Shown here piece after piece: positions 52,151-60,442 of a stretch of DNA of 64,000 bases. Position 1 is the first letter of the stretch. Each line of letters begins with the position of its first letter. Where the stretch lies: the NCBI RefSeq assembly GCF_034427435.1, contig NZ_JAXQNP010000002.1, positions 1,550,001 to 1,614,000 on the forward strand. Direction: 5' to 3'. Source of the DNA: Nitrospirillum sp034427435. GTDB lineage: Bacteria; Pseudomonadota; Alphaproteobacteria; Azospirillales; Azospirillaceae. A program made the translations under genes and the position numbers. The notes below the pieces were generated by a model. That model searched no databases. It worked only from the letters and a program-made list of their open reading frames with translations, and was not told the DNA's origin.

Positions 52151-52288
52151 ATGACCGCCTTCGCCGCTTCCAGCCGCACCGCTTCCTTCCGCTTTTTCAA
52201 GGTGTTGCCTGACATCGCCGTCGTCGAGGGCGTGGCCATGATGGCCGTGGCCCTGCTGATCGCCGCCAGCATCAACGCCATGCTGTAA
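52151..52288 (+). CDS. Mini-protein A3 (45 aa)
   Basis: The product has 45 residues and is identical to A2 except for one Ala-to-Val change before the conserved VEG. First gene of unit 3, with the same SD and leader as A2. Confidence 0.85.
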   Translation: MTAFAASSRTASFRFFKVLPDIAVVEGVAMMAVALLIAASINAML

Positions 52289-52365
52289 CCCTCGCCGCGA
52301 CCGCCGCTTGCTGCCAACCGACCATCGCCCGACCAGCGATCATCATTCACAAGGGGACCAAGATC

Positions 52366-52518
52366 ATGACCACCGCCGCCATCACTACCGCCGCTGTCAC
52401 CGCCACCGAAACCGCCGTCACCACCGGCCTCTTTGCCCGCCTGTCCGCCGTCGTTGAGACGGCCGGCATGCTGTCCGTCGCCGCCGTCATGGCCCTGTGC
52501 GTCAATGCCATGCTGTGA
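52366..52518 (+). CDS. Mini-protein B3 (50 aa)
   Basis: The product has 50 residues, the longest of the seven, with a five-residue insertion in the Thr/Ala-rich N-terminus compared with B2, then RLSAVVETAGMLSVAA and the CVNAML end. It follows A3 by 77 bp. Last gene of the array. Confidence 0.85.
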   Translation: MTTAAITTAAVTATETAVTTGLFARLSAVVETAGMLSVAAVMALCVNAML

Positions 52519-52568
52519 GGGGCGCCGCCGATCCAGACCGGCCGGCCGGAGTTTCCGGGCCGAAACGG

Positions 52569-52605
52569 AAAAGGCCTTCTTCCCGGATGGGGAAGAAGGC
52601 CTTTT
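52569..52605 (+). terminator. Terminator of unit 3
   Basis: A perfect 16-base stem (AAAAGGCCTTCTTCCC and its complement) with a five-base loop, followed by CGTTT. Its A-rich 5' arm makes a U-tract on the other strand, so it may also terminate lpxC (stop at 52691). Confidence 0.92.
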
Positions 52606-52690
52606 CGTTTGAGGCTCAGGTATTGGTGTTTTTGTTTGATTGGTGCTTGTTGGCCGGACGGAGGACGGCGTGGTTCGGTCTGCTCAGGGC

Positions 52691-53650
52691 TCAAGCGGTA
52701 GCGACCAGGCGCGGACGCTCCCAAGAGGCCGGGACGAAGGCGGCATCCACCTCTTCGACGATCTCGTAAGCGGAGGCGTCGGCGAACAGGGCATGCAGCA
52801 GCTTGTTGTTCAGGGCGTGGCCCGACCGGATGCCGGAGTAGTGGCCGATGATGGCGTGGCCCGCCATGTACAGGTCACCCACGGCGTCCAGGATCTTGTG
52901 GCGCACGAACTCGTCATCGAAGCGCAGGCCGCCCTCGTTCAGGATGCGGTCGCCGTCGATGACGATGGCGTTGTCCATGGAACCGCCCCGGGCCAAGCCC
53001 GCACGGCGCAGCATGTCCACTTCCTGCAGGAAGCCGAAGGTGCGGGCCTCGGCCACCTCATCCTTGAAGCTTTCAGCCTCCAGCCGGACGAAGCCTTCCT
53101 GGCGGCGCACGGCGGCGCTGGCGAAGTCGATCTCGAACGCGAAGCTGGAGCCCGAGGCGGGGGTCAGGGTGGCGACCTTCTCGCCCTCCACCACCGACAC
53201 GGGGCGCAGCACGCGGATGACGCGGCGGGCGGCGTCCTGCTGGGCGATACCGGCGCACTCGATCAGGAACACGAAGGGGGCGGCGCTGCCGTCCATGATG
53301 GGAACTTCGGCCCCGTCCAGGTCGATGACCAGGTTGTCGATGCCGCAGCCGCGCAGGGCCGACATGACATGCTCAACCGTGCCCACCGTGGCGCCGGTGG
53401 CGTTGGCCACCACCGTGCACAGGCGGGTATCCACCACGGCGTCCCAGCGGGCCGGCACCGTGGCCTGGGCCTCCGTCGCGCCGCCGCGCAGCAGGTCCAC
53501 CCGACGGAAGACGATGCCAGTGTTCACCGGCGCCGGGCGCATCGTCATGGCAACGGGCAGGCCGGAATGCAGGCCGACACCGGTGCAATTGATGGGGGCC
53601 TTCAGCGTCTGCTGGCGGGCGGCGATGATGGGTTCACGATCGGCGTACAC
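52691..53650 (-). CDS. lpxC: UDP-3-O-acyl-N-acetylglucosamine deacetylase
   Basis: The protein has 319 residues, the usual length. The zinc-ligand block is present (TVEHVMSAL, and later the FVRHKILDAVGDL stretch with His and Asp ligands), as is GHAIIGHYSGIRSGHALN with the catalytic-site His. LpxC catalyses the committed step of lipid A synthesis. It reads away from ftsZ toward the mini-gene island. Confidence 0.96.
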   Translation of the reverse strand: MYADREPIIAARQQTLKAPINCTGVGLHSGLPVAMTMRPAPVNTGIVFRRVDLLRGGATEAQATVPARWDAVVDTRLCTVVANATGATVGTVEHVMSALRGCGIDNLVIDLDGAEVPIMDGSAAPFVFLIECAGIAQQDAARRVIRVLRPVSVVEGEKVATLTPASGSSFAFEIDFASAAVRRQEGFVRLEAESFKDEVAEARTFGFLQEVDMLRRAGLARGGSMDNAIVIDGDRILNEGGLRFDDEFVRHKILDAVGDLYMAGHAIIGHYSGIRSGHALNNKLLHALFADASAYEIVEEVDAAFVPASWERPRLVATA

Positions 53651-54144
53651 GATTCCAACTTCCTTATTCGGCCATGATACGGATGGGCCGGGGCCTTTCC
53701 TGCATCATGCTCGCCCCAAGGTTTCATCCCTGGGGGCTTGGGTTCGGACGGGGAGGGACGGAGCGGGCGGTCCAACCGTGACTGCCTCAATCGCGACTGC
53801 GAGCCCTGTCATCCACGTCCGGCGACCGGTTCGACTTGCGGTCAAATTTTCGACCGTGCCGCCTTGCCGCCTTGGGCTTGACCCTCCGCCTTGGGCTTTA
53901 ACCGCGTGTTGCGGTGCATCCAAAGCGGAACGTCACGCTGCCTAAGTAACAACGGCGGCGCCAGGCATCAAATCACTCTTTGTTACCGAATGTTACGCGG
54001 CGCTATGCGTATCTATTTGAGCACAAATGCAATTTCGCCTTCTTTCCGCCGCAAATGAAAAGGGCCGCTTCCCTGCGGGAGGCGGCCCTCGACATGATGC
54101 AATGCAGTGATGCCAGTCACATGGATGGCATCAATTCACCAGGA
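53651..54144. other. Gene-free region between lpxC and ftsZ
   Basis: About 490 bp without a convincing gene. The left part should carry the lpxC promoter (leftward); the right part has an AT-rich stretch (53960-54055) and the ftsZ terminator hairpin. No small ORF with family resemblance seen. Confidence 0.55.
54057..54090 (-). terminator. Terminator of ftsZ
   Basis: GGGCCGCTTCCC / GGGAGGCGGCCC arms (one wobble) with a four-base loop, 55 bp after the ftsZ stop. On the minus strand it runs into CCCTTTTCATTTG. Confidence 0.82.
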
Positions 54145-55899
54145 TCAGTTCGCCTGGCGACGCAGGAAGGCGGGGATGTCCAGCGAGCTGTCCTCACCCG
54201 GCGCGCGGCCCAGGCCCGGCTCCTGGTGGACGGCGGGGGCGGGCTGGCGCGGCGCCACCTGCGGGGCCGGGGCGTGCTGCTGCACCGGCTGCTGATGCTG
54301 GACCTGCGGCGCATGCTGCTGCGGCGCGTAATGCGCGGCGGGGGCGGGCTGGCGCGGCGCCGGCTGCGGGTGCTGGACCTGCGGGGCCGGCTCGTCACCG
54401 CCGAAGCCGAACATGCGCTGGAAGATGCCCTTCTTGCGCGGCTCCGCCTGCGGCGGCGTATAGCGCTCGGGGTTGGGCGCACCCAGGCGCGGGCCGGCAT
54501 CGGCCGGCCGCGGCGGGATGAAGCCACCGGCGCTGCGGTCGCCGCGCAGGGCGCCCGGGGCCGGCGCACGCATGGGCACCTCGGCCCGGGGGGCGGGCTG
54601 CTCGGCCACCGGTTCCGGCGCCATCTCGGCGACGGGGGCCGGCGCCGGCTCGACCGGGCTGTAGGGCGACGGCTGGGACACGGCCATCTGCGGCGCCGGG
54701 GCGGCGGCCGCGACCGGGGCAGCGGCGGGGGCTGCGACCGGCGCGGTCGGGGCGGGGGCCGTGGGCGCCACCGGGGCCGGCGTCAGCGTGGAGTGATAGC
54801 TGGCCGTGGCGGGGCGCACCGGCGTGCTGACCGACGGCGTGGCCGCCGGGGCGGGCGCGCGGCGGACGGCGTTGGTGCTGACGACCGCCAGCTGCGGGGC
54901 GGCGGGCTGCTGGCGCGGCTGCTGGCCGGCCAGGGTCTCGATGCCCGTGGCCACCACCGACACCCGCATCTTGCCGTCCAGCTGGGCGTCGAAGGTGGAG
55001 CCGAAGATGATGTTGGCGTCGGGGTCGACCTCGTCGCGGATGCGGTTGGCCGCCTCATCCACCTCGAACAGGGTCATGTCGTAGCCGCCGGTGATGTTGA
55101 TCAGGACGCCGCGGGCGCCCTTCATCGACACGTCGTCCAGCAGCGGGTTGCTGATGGCGGCCTCGGCGGCCTCCACGGCCCGGCGCTCGCCCGTGGCCTC
55201 GCCCGTGCCCATCATGGCCTTGCCCATCTCCGTCATCACGGTGCGGATGTCGGCGAAGTCCAGGTTGATCAGGCCGGGCATGACCATCAGGTCGGTCACG
55301 CCGCGCACGCCGGAGTGCAGCACGTCGTCGGCCATCTTGAAGGCGTCGGCGAACGTGGTCTTCTCATTCGCCACCCGGAACAGGTTCTGGTTGGGAATGA
55401 TGATCAGCGTGTCGACGTAGCCGGCCAGCTCATTGATGCCGGATTCGGCGATGCGCATGCGGTGCGCGCCTTCGAAGTGGAAGGGCTTGGTCACCACGCC
55501 CACGGTCAGGATGCCCTGTTCCCGCGCGGCGCGCGCGATCACCGGGGCGGCACCCGTGCCCGTGCCACCGCCCATGCCGGCGGTGATGAAGCACATGTTG
55601 GTGCCTTCGAGGTAGGAGAGGATCTCCTCCAGCTGTTCCTCGGCGGCGGCACGGCCCACGTCGGGGCGCGAGCCGGCGCCCAGGCCGCGGGTGATGGTGC
55701 TGCCCAGCTGCAGGCGCTTGGTCGCCTCGCTGCCGGTCAACGCCTGCGCGTCGGTGTTGGCGACCACGAACTCCACCCCTTCCAGGTTGGAGCGGATCAT
55801 GTTGTTGACGGCGTTGCCGCCGGCGCCGCCGACACCGAACACGGTGATGCGCGGGCGGGTCAGCACTTCCACCGGCGGAATGGTGACTTTGATGGTCAT
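54145..55899 (-). CDS. ftsZ: Cell division GTPase FtsZ with long linker
   Basis: The protein has 584 residues from ATG 55899 with SD AAGGGGAC. GTP signature GGGTGTG lies at 110-116 and the T7 loop NLDFAD near 215. The GTPase core ends near 320. About 240 residues of Pro/Ala-rich linker follow, then the conserved C-terminal peptide DIPAFLRRQ, which binds FtsA and other partners. The long linker is normal in alphaproteobacteria but is at the long end here. It forms the division ring. Confidence 0.97.
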   Translation of the reverse strand: MTIKVTIPPVEVLTRPRITVFGVGGAGGNAVNNMIRSNLEGVEFVVANTDAQALTGSEATKRLQLGSTITRGLGAGSRPDVGRAAAEEQLEEILSYLEGTNMCFITAGMGGGTGTGAAPVIARAAREQGILTVGVVTKPFHFEGAHRMRIAESGINELAGYVDTLIIIPNQNLFRVANEKTTFADAFKMADDVLHSGVRGVTDLMVMPGLINLDFADIRTVMTEMGKAMMGTGEATGERRAVEAAEAAISNPLLDDVSMKGARGVLINITGGYDMTLFEVDEAANRIRDEVDPDANIIFGSTFDAQLDGKMRVSVVATGIETLAGQQPRQQPAAPQLAVVSTNAVRRAPAPAATPSVSTPVRPATASYHSTLTPAPVAPTAPAPTAPVAAPAAAPVAAAAPAPQMAVSQPSPYSPVEPAPAPVAEMAPEPVAEQPAPRAEVPMRAPAPGALRGDRSAGGFIPPRPADAGPRLGAPNPERYTPPQAEPRKKGIFQRMFGFGGDEPAPQVQHPQPAPRQPAPAAHYAPQQHAPQVQHQQPVQQHAPAPQVAPRQPAPAVHQEPGLGRAPGEDSSLDIPAFLRRQAN

Positions 55900-56056
55900 G
55901 GCGTTGTCCCCTTTGCGGAGCGTCCGGAATACGGTGCGGTTAGGTCTTTGGCGTGTTTCGGTCTTCGACCGACGGATCGGGGGCCGGTACATCGGCCCGT
56001 CCAGGGGGACGGGCGCGATGGGGGCGGCCTGAATTTCTGCAGGGCGATGGCCGGGG

Positions 56057-57334
56057 TCATAGGTTGTCCCTCAGCCAGTTGCCCATGCGGCCCAGCCAGC
56101 CGGTGCCGGCGGGCTCCATCAAGGGGGCCAGGGCCGGGGCCTCGGCATGTTGCTGCACCGCGTAGGCCAGCAGGCCGGCGGCGGCGGAGAAGGCGGGACC
56201 GCCCACGGATTCAGCCAGGCCGCCGATGCGCAAGGGGCGGCCCAGGCGCACCTGCTTGTCCAGCACCTGTTGCGCCAGCTCGCGCATGCCGGGCAGTTGG
56301 CTGGCGCCGCCGGTCAGCACCACGCGGCGGCCGGCCAGCTTGGCGAAGCCCGAGGCGTCCAGGCGGCCGCGCACGAACTCGAACACTTCCTCCAGCCGGG
56401 GCTGGATGATGCCGACCAGCAGGGACTTCGGCACGTGGTGGGCCTGGGCCCGATCCTCCTCCCCGATCTGCGGCACGTCGATGATCTCGCGCTCATCCGA
56501 CGGGGCGGGCAGGGCGCTGCCGTACAGGGTCTTCAGCCGCTCCGCATGGGCCAGGGGCGTGGTCAGGCCGCGGGCGATGTCGCTGGTGACGTGGCTGCCG
56601 CCGATGGGCACGCTGTCCGTCCACACCATCTTGCCGTCGAAGAAGACGGAGATGCTGGTGGTGCCGCCGCCCATGTCGATCAGGGTGACGCCCAGGTCCA
56701 TCTCATCCTCCACCAGGCAGGACAGGCCCGCGGCGAAGGGGGACATGACGAAGCCTTCCACGCCCAGGTGGCAACGGCCGACGCAGGAGTTGAGGTTGCG
56801 CACCGGGCCGGCGGCGGCCGTCACCACATGCAGGCGTACGCCCAGCTTCTCCCCCACCATGCCGCGGGGGTCGCGGATGCCGCTCGAGCCGTCCACCGTG
56901 TAGCCCACGGGGATGGAGTGGATCAGCTCCGCATCGGCGGAGACGTTCAGGTTGCGGGCATGGGCCAGGGCCCGGCGCAGGTCGTGGTCGGTGATCTCGG
57001 ACCCGGAAATGCCGGTCTCGACCGTCAGGGTCTGGCTTTCCGGCTGGCCGCCCGACAGGCCCACCAGCACCTCGCGGATCTGCTCGCCCGCCATGGTCTC
57101 GGCGGCATGGACGGCTGTGCCGATGGCGGTCTCGGCCGCCTCCATGTCCACGATGGCGCCGGCGCGCACGCCGCGCGACACCTGGTGGCCGATGCCCACC
57201 ACGCGGATGGCGCCGGGCTCCTCCACCCGGGCGATGAAGCACACGACCTTGCTGCTGCCCACGTCGAGCGCCGCGATGGTGCCGCCGCGCGCCACGCGCT
57301 TGGGCTTGGACCGGCCGGTTACGGTGAATGCCAT
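56057..57334 (-). CDS. ftsA: Cell division protein FtsA
   Basis: The protein has 425 residues from ATG 57334. The actin-like fold has ALDVGSSKVVCFIARVE at the start, the DMGGGTTSISVF phosphate motif near 215 and VVLTGGASQLPGM near 345. The C-terminal GWLGRMGNWLRDNL is the amphipathic membrane-targeting helix. FtsA anchors FtsZ to the membrane. It starts 13 bp after ftsQ. Confidence 0.97.
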   Translation of the reverse strand: MAFTVTGRSKPKRVARGGTIAALDVGSSKVVCFIARVEEPGAIRVVGIGHQVSRGVRAGAIVDMEAAETAIGTAVHAAETMAGEQIREVLVGLSGGQPESQTLTVETGISGSEITDHDLRRALAHARNLNVSADAELIHSIPVGYTVDGSSGIRDPRGMVGEKLGVRLHVVTAAAGPVRNLNSCVGRCHLGVEGFVMSPFAAGLSCLVEDEMDLGVTLIDMGGGTTSISVFFDGKMVWTDSVPIGGSHVTSDIARGLTTPLAHAERLKTLYGSALPAPSDEREIIDVPQIGEEDRAQAHHVPKSLLVGIIQPRLEEVFEFVRGRLDASGFAKLAGRRVVLTGGASQLPGMRELAQQVLDKQVRLGRPLRIGGLAESVGGPAFSAAAGLLAYAVQQHAEAPALAPLMEPAGTGWLGRMGNWLRDNL

Positions 57335-57347
57335 GGTCTGGTCCGCC

Positions 57348-58298
57348 TCAGTTCTTTTTCGCCGCAGCCTGGCGCTTCTTGTCCGCGGCCTTCGCCGCCG
57401 CCTTGGCCGCGATCGCGGCGGGCGACGCCTGGACAACAAGCCGGTCCGGCACGCGCAGGTCGATGGCGACCACGTCGCGTTCCAAAATCTTGTCCGATGC
57501 CTCAAGGGCGGCCAGCTGGTGGATGGCCGCCTCGTAATTCAATTCCGGCAGGCGCACTTCCATCCCGCCCTTCAGGTGCAGGTCCCAGCGCCGGGCGCCC
57601 ACCAGCACGGCAGCGTCGACGCGGGACTGGATGGCGGGTTCGGAGGCCAGCGCCGCCAGCAGGGCGCGGCCCTGCTTGGGCGCGCCCTCGCCCACCAGGA
57701 TGGGCAGGTTGGGGAAGTGGTCCAGGTTGTGGTCGGTCAGCACCGTGCCCTCGGCATCCACGAGGGCCAGCTTCTGCTCATGCTGCCAGATGGCCATGGG
57801 CTGGCGCTCCGTCAGCACGACGAACAGGGTGTCGGGCAGGCGCCGCTCGATGCGGGCGCTGGCGATCCAGGGAATTTGCTCCAGCTGCTTGCGCGCCGCA
57901 TGCGGGTCGAAACCCAGGATGGGCGAACCGCGCTCTACGCCCAGCGCCGCCAGGACCTGGGCGCCGTCGGTTTCCTTGCGGCCCTTGACCAGCACTTCCT
58001 GCACCTGCAGGCCGCCCCGGGCGGTGATGTCCAGGAAGGCGGCGTCCACGGCGTTGCCGGCGGCGGTCAGCTTGCCGCTGGCCCAGCCCCAAAGCGCAAG
58101 GCCGCCGACCAGGGTCAGCGGCACGATAATGGTGGCCCGGCGGCCCAGGAACTGCTGCCAGCGCGGGACGGCGCGGCGGCGGTTGGCGGCCTGGGCGGCC
58201 TTCTGCGTCGTCCGCCGCGTCTCGTACGCGATGCGGCTGCGCGGGGTGTCGCCTTCGGGGAACAGCCCGGGGCTGGAGGGATGGGTCACCCGTGGCAT
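57348..58298 (-). CDS. ftsQ: Cell division protein FtsQ
   Basis: The protein has 316 residues from ATG 58298. A basic N-terminus and one membrane helix (about 56-73) precede the POTRA domain (LQVQEVLVKGRKETDGAQVLAALGV) and the FtsQ domain (PWIASARIERRLPDTLFVVLTERQPMA). The tail is Ala/Lys-rich (last 22 residues). It overlaps the ddl 3' end by 13 bp. FtsQ joins early and late divisome proteins. Confidence 0.95.
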   Translation of the reverse strand: MPRVTHPSSPGLFPEGDTPRSRIAYETRRTTQKAAQAANRRRAVPRWQQFLGRRATIIVPLTLVGGLALWGWASGKLTAAGNAVDAAFLDITARGGLQVQEVLVKGRKETDGAQVLAALGVERGSPILGFDPHAARKQLEQIPWIASARIERRLPDTLFVVLTERQPMAIWQHEQKLALVDAEGTVLTDHNLDHFPNLPILVGEGAPKQGRALLAALASEPAIQSRVDAAVLVGARRWDLHLKGGMEVRLPELNYEAAIHQLAALEASDKILERDVVAIDLRVPDRLVVQASPAAIAAKAAAKAADKKRQAAAKKN

Positions 58299-59218
58299 GC
58301 CGCGTGCTCCACAATCCAGCCGCACAGGTCGGCATAGCTGAGGCCGACGTAAGCCGCCTGTTCCGGCAGCAGCGACAGGGGCGTGAAGCCCGGCTGGGTG
58401 TTGGTTTCCAGGAAGCAGAGGCCGGTGACGCCGGGCTTGCCGTCGTCCCAACGGAAGTCGCTGCGGCTCACGCCGCTGCAGCCCAGGGTCTGGTGGGCCA
58501 GCAGGGCCAGGCGCTTGGCCTCCTCCGCCACCTCGGCCGGGATCTGGGCCGGGCAGACATGGACGGCGTGGCCCTCGGTATACTTGGCCGTGTAGTCGAA
58601 GAACTCGGTGCTGGCCACGATCTCGGTAACGGTCAGGGCGCGGTCGCCCACCACGCCCACGGTCAGCTCCCGCCCGGGGATGAACTTCTCCACCATGACG
58701 GTATCGCCGTAGACCCAATGCTCCGCCTCGACGGCCGGCCCGTTGTGGCCCGCATGGACGATGCGCACGCCGACGCTGGAGCCCTCGTCCACCGGCTTGA
58801 TGACGTAGGGCGGTTCCATGACGTGGCCGGCCAGCACCGCCTCGCGGGTGGCGATGACATCCTCGGCGATGGGCATGCCCACGGTGCCCAGCACCCGCTT
58901 GGTCATGGCCTTGTCCATGGCGACGGCGGAGGCCATGACGCCGGAATGGGTGTAGGGCACGGCCAGATATTCCAGGACGCCCTGGATCATGCCGTCCTCG
59001 CCGCCGCGCCCGTGCAGGGCGTTGAAAACGACGTCGGGCTTGGGGGTCAGGGCCGCCAGCAGGCCGGCCAGGTCGCGCTGCACATCCACGGCGCGCACGA
59101 CATATCCCTTGGATTCCAAGGCGGTGACGATGGACGCGCCGCTGACAAGCGACACCTCGCGCTCGGCAGACCACCCGCCCATCAGGACGGTGACATGCTT
59201 AGGCTGGTGACCACTCAT
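58286..59218 (-). CDS. ddl: D-alanine--D-alanine ligase
   Basis: The protein has 310 residues from ATG 59218 with SD GGGAG. The ATP-grasp fold has GGWSAEREVSLVSG near the start, NALHGRGGEDGMIQG near 80, and the EGSSVGV loop near 145. It makes D-Ala-D-Ala for peptidoglycan. Upstream is a 248-bp gap before murB that holds no recognised feature. Confidence 0.96.
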   Translation of the reverse strand: MSGHQPKHVTVLMGGWSAEREVSLVSGASIVTALESKGYVVRAVDVQRDLAGLLAALTPKPDVVFNALHGRGGEDGMIQGVLEYLAVPYTHSGVMASAVAMDKAMTKRVLGTVGMPIAEDVIATREAVLAGHVMEPPYVIKPVDEGSSVGVRIVHAGHNGPAVEAEHWVYGDTVMVEKFIPGRELTVGVVGDRALTVTEIVASTEFFDYTAKYTEGHAVHVCPAQIPAEVAEEAKRLALLAHQTLGCSGVSRSDFRWDDGKPGVTGLCFLETNTQPGFTPLSLLPEQAAYVGLSYADLCGWIVEHAACHG

Positions 59219-59466
59219 CAAACGGCTCCCTATCGGCTGAGGCGGTTCAGCCAGGCGACACAATCCCTAGAGGATAGCCCACCTTTGCAGAACCGCTGGG
59301 AAACGCAACATTTTGTGAGTTTCTTGGCGCCTCTTTTTGAAAACCGCTAGCTATAGCGTTGAAATGTCCAGGCCGCTGCAACCGGGGTATAACTACCCGT
59401 AGTCTTTCCCTATGTCCTCCGGATGGGTCGAAAATCGACTCGGGCTCCAGAGGTTGCCGCACCCGC

Positions 59467-60441
59467 TCAGAACTGATTCGCGGGCGTGTCAGACATGTCC
59501 AAGGGCACCCCGATGCGGCGGATTTCCCAGCGCAGGGTGATGCCCGAGGTTTCCAGGACGCGGCGGCGCACTTCCTCGCCCAGGGCCTCGATGTCGGCCG
59601 CGGTGGCGTCGCCCAGGTTCAGCATGAAATTGGCGTGCTTTTCCGACATCTGGGCGCCACCCACGATCAGGCCGCGGCAGCCGGCCTTGTCCACCAGGGC
59701 CCAGGCCTTCTCCCCGGGCGGGTTGGCGAAGGTGGAGCCGCCGGTGCGGGCGCGCACGGGCTGGCTAGCGGCGCGCGCGGCCGCGATCTCCTCCATGCGG
59801 GCCTGGATGGCGGCCTTGTCGCCGACCGTCCCGCGCAGGGTGGCGGCGGTGAAGATCACCTCTTCCGGCACGCCGCAGTGACGGTAGGTCAGGTGCAGCG
59901 CGTCGCGGCTGTAGTCGCGGCGGGTGCCCTGGCGGTCGATGCCCACGGCGCTTTCGATCACATCCACCGTTTCGCCGCCATAGGCGCCGCCGTTCATGCG
60001 GATGGCGCCGCCGACGGTGCCGGGGATGCCGGACAGGAACTCCAGCCCGGACAGGCCGGCGGCCTGCGCCGTCTGCGCCACGGTCAGGTCCAGGGCGCCG
60101 GCGCCGGCGTGGACCCGGTCACCCTCGACGGAAACCTGGGCGAAGCTGCCGCCCAGGCGGATGACCACGCCGCGCACGCCGCCGTCGCGGACCAGCAGGT
60201 TGCTGGCGACACCGATGACGGTGACCGGCACGTCGGCGGGGCAGGCGGCCAGGAACTGGGCCAGATCCTCCTCGTCCGCCGGGCGGAACAGCACGTCGGC
60301 CGGGCCGCCCACGCGGAACCAGGTCAGGGGACCCAGCGGGGCGTCGGGCGTCAGGCGGCCGCGCACGGTCGGCAGACGGCGCAGCAGGGCGGTGCCCCGG
60401 CTGACCTCTCCTTCATCCATCGCGCGCCGTTCCGCCATCAT
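59467..60441 (-). CDS. murB: UDP-N-acetylenolpyruvoylglucosamine reductase
   Basis: The protein has 324 residues; two adjacent ATGs (60441, 60438) follow the murC stop by 1-4 bp and an upstream GGGGGAG could be the SD. FAD-binding motifs are VIGVASNLLVRDGG and GLEFLSGIPGTVGGAIRMNGGAYGGE; the active-site FANP-like block is GGSTFANPPGEKAWALVDKAG. It makes UDP-MurNAc. Confidence 0.95.
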   Translation of the reverse strand: MMAERRAMDEGEVSRGTALLRRLPTVRGRLTPDAPLGPLTWFRVGGPADVLFRPADEEDLAQFLAACPADVPVTVIGVASNLLVRDGGVRGVVIRLGGSFAQVSVEGDRVHAGAGALDLTVAQTAQAAGLSGLEFLSGIPGTVGGAIRMNGGAYGGETVDVIESAVGIDRQGTRRDYSRDALHLTYRHCGVPEEVIFTAATLRGTVGDKAAIQARMEEIAAARAASQPVRARTGGSTFANPPGEKAWALVDKAGCRGLIVGGAQMSEKHANFMLNLGDATAADIEALGEEVRRRVLETSGITLRWEIRRIGVPLDMSDTPANQF

Positions 60442-60442
60442 G

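Larger units (their letters stand above)
52062..52518 (+). repeat. Tandem duplicate copy 2 (unit 3)
   Basis: Second copy of the 51325-51766 segment (promoter, A gene, spacer, B gene). Confidence 0.85.
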
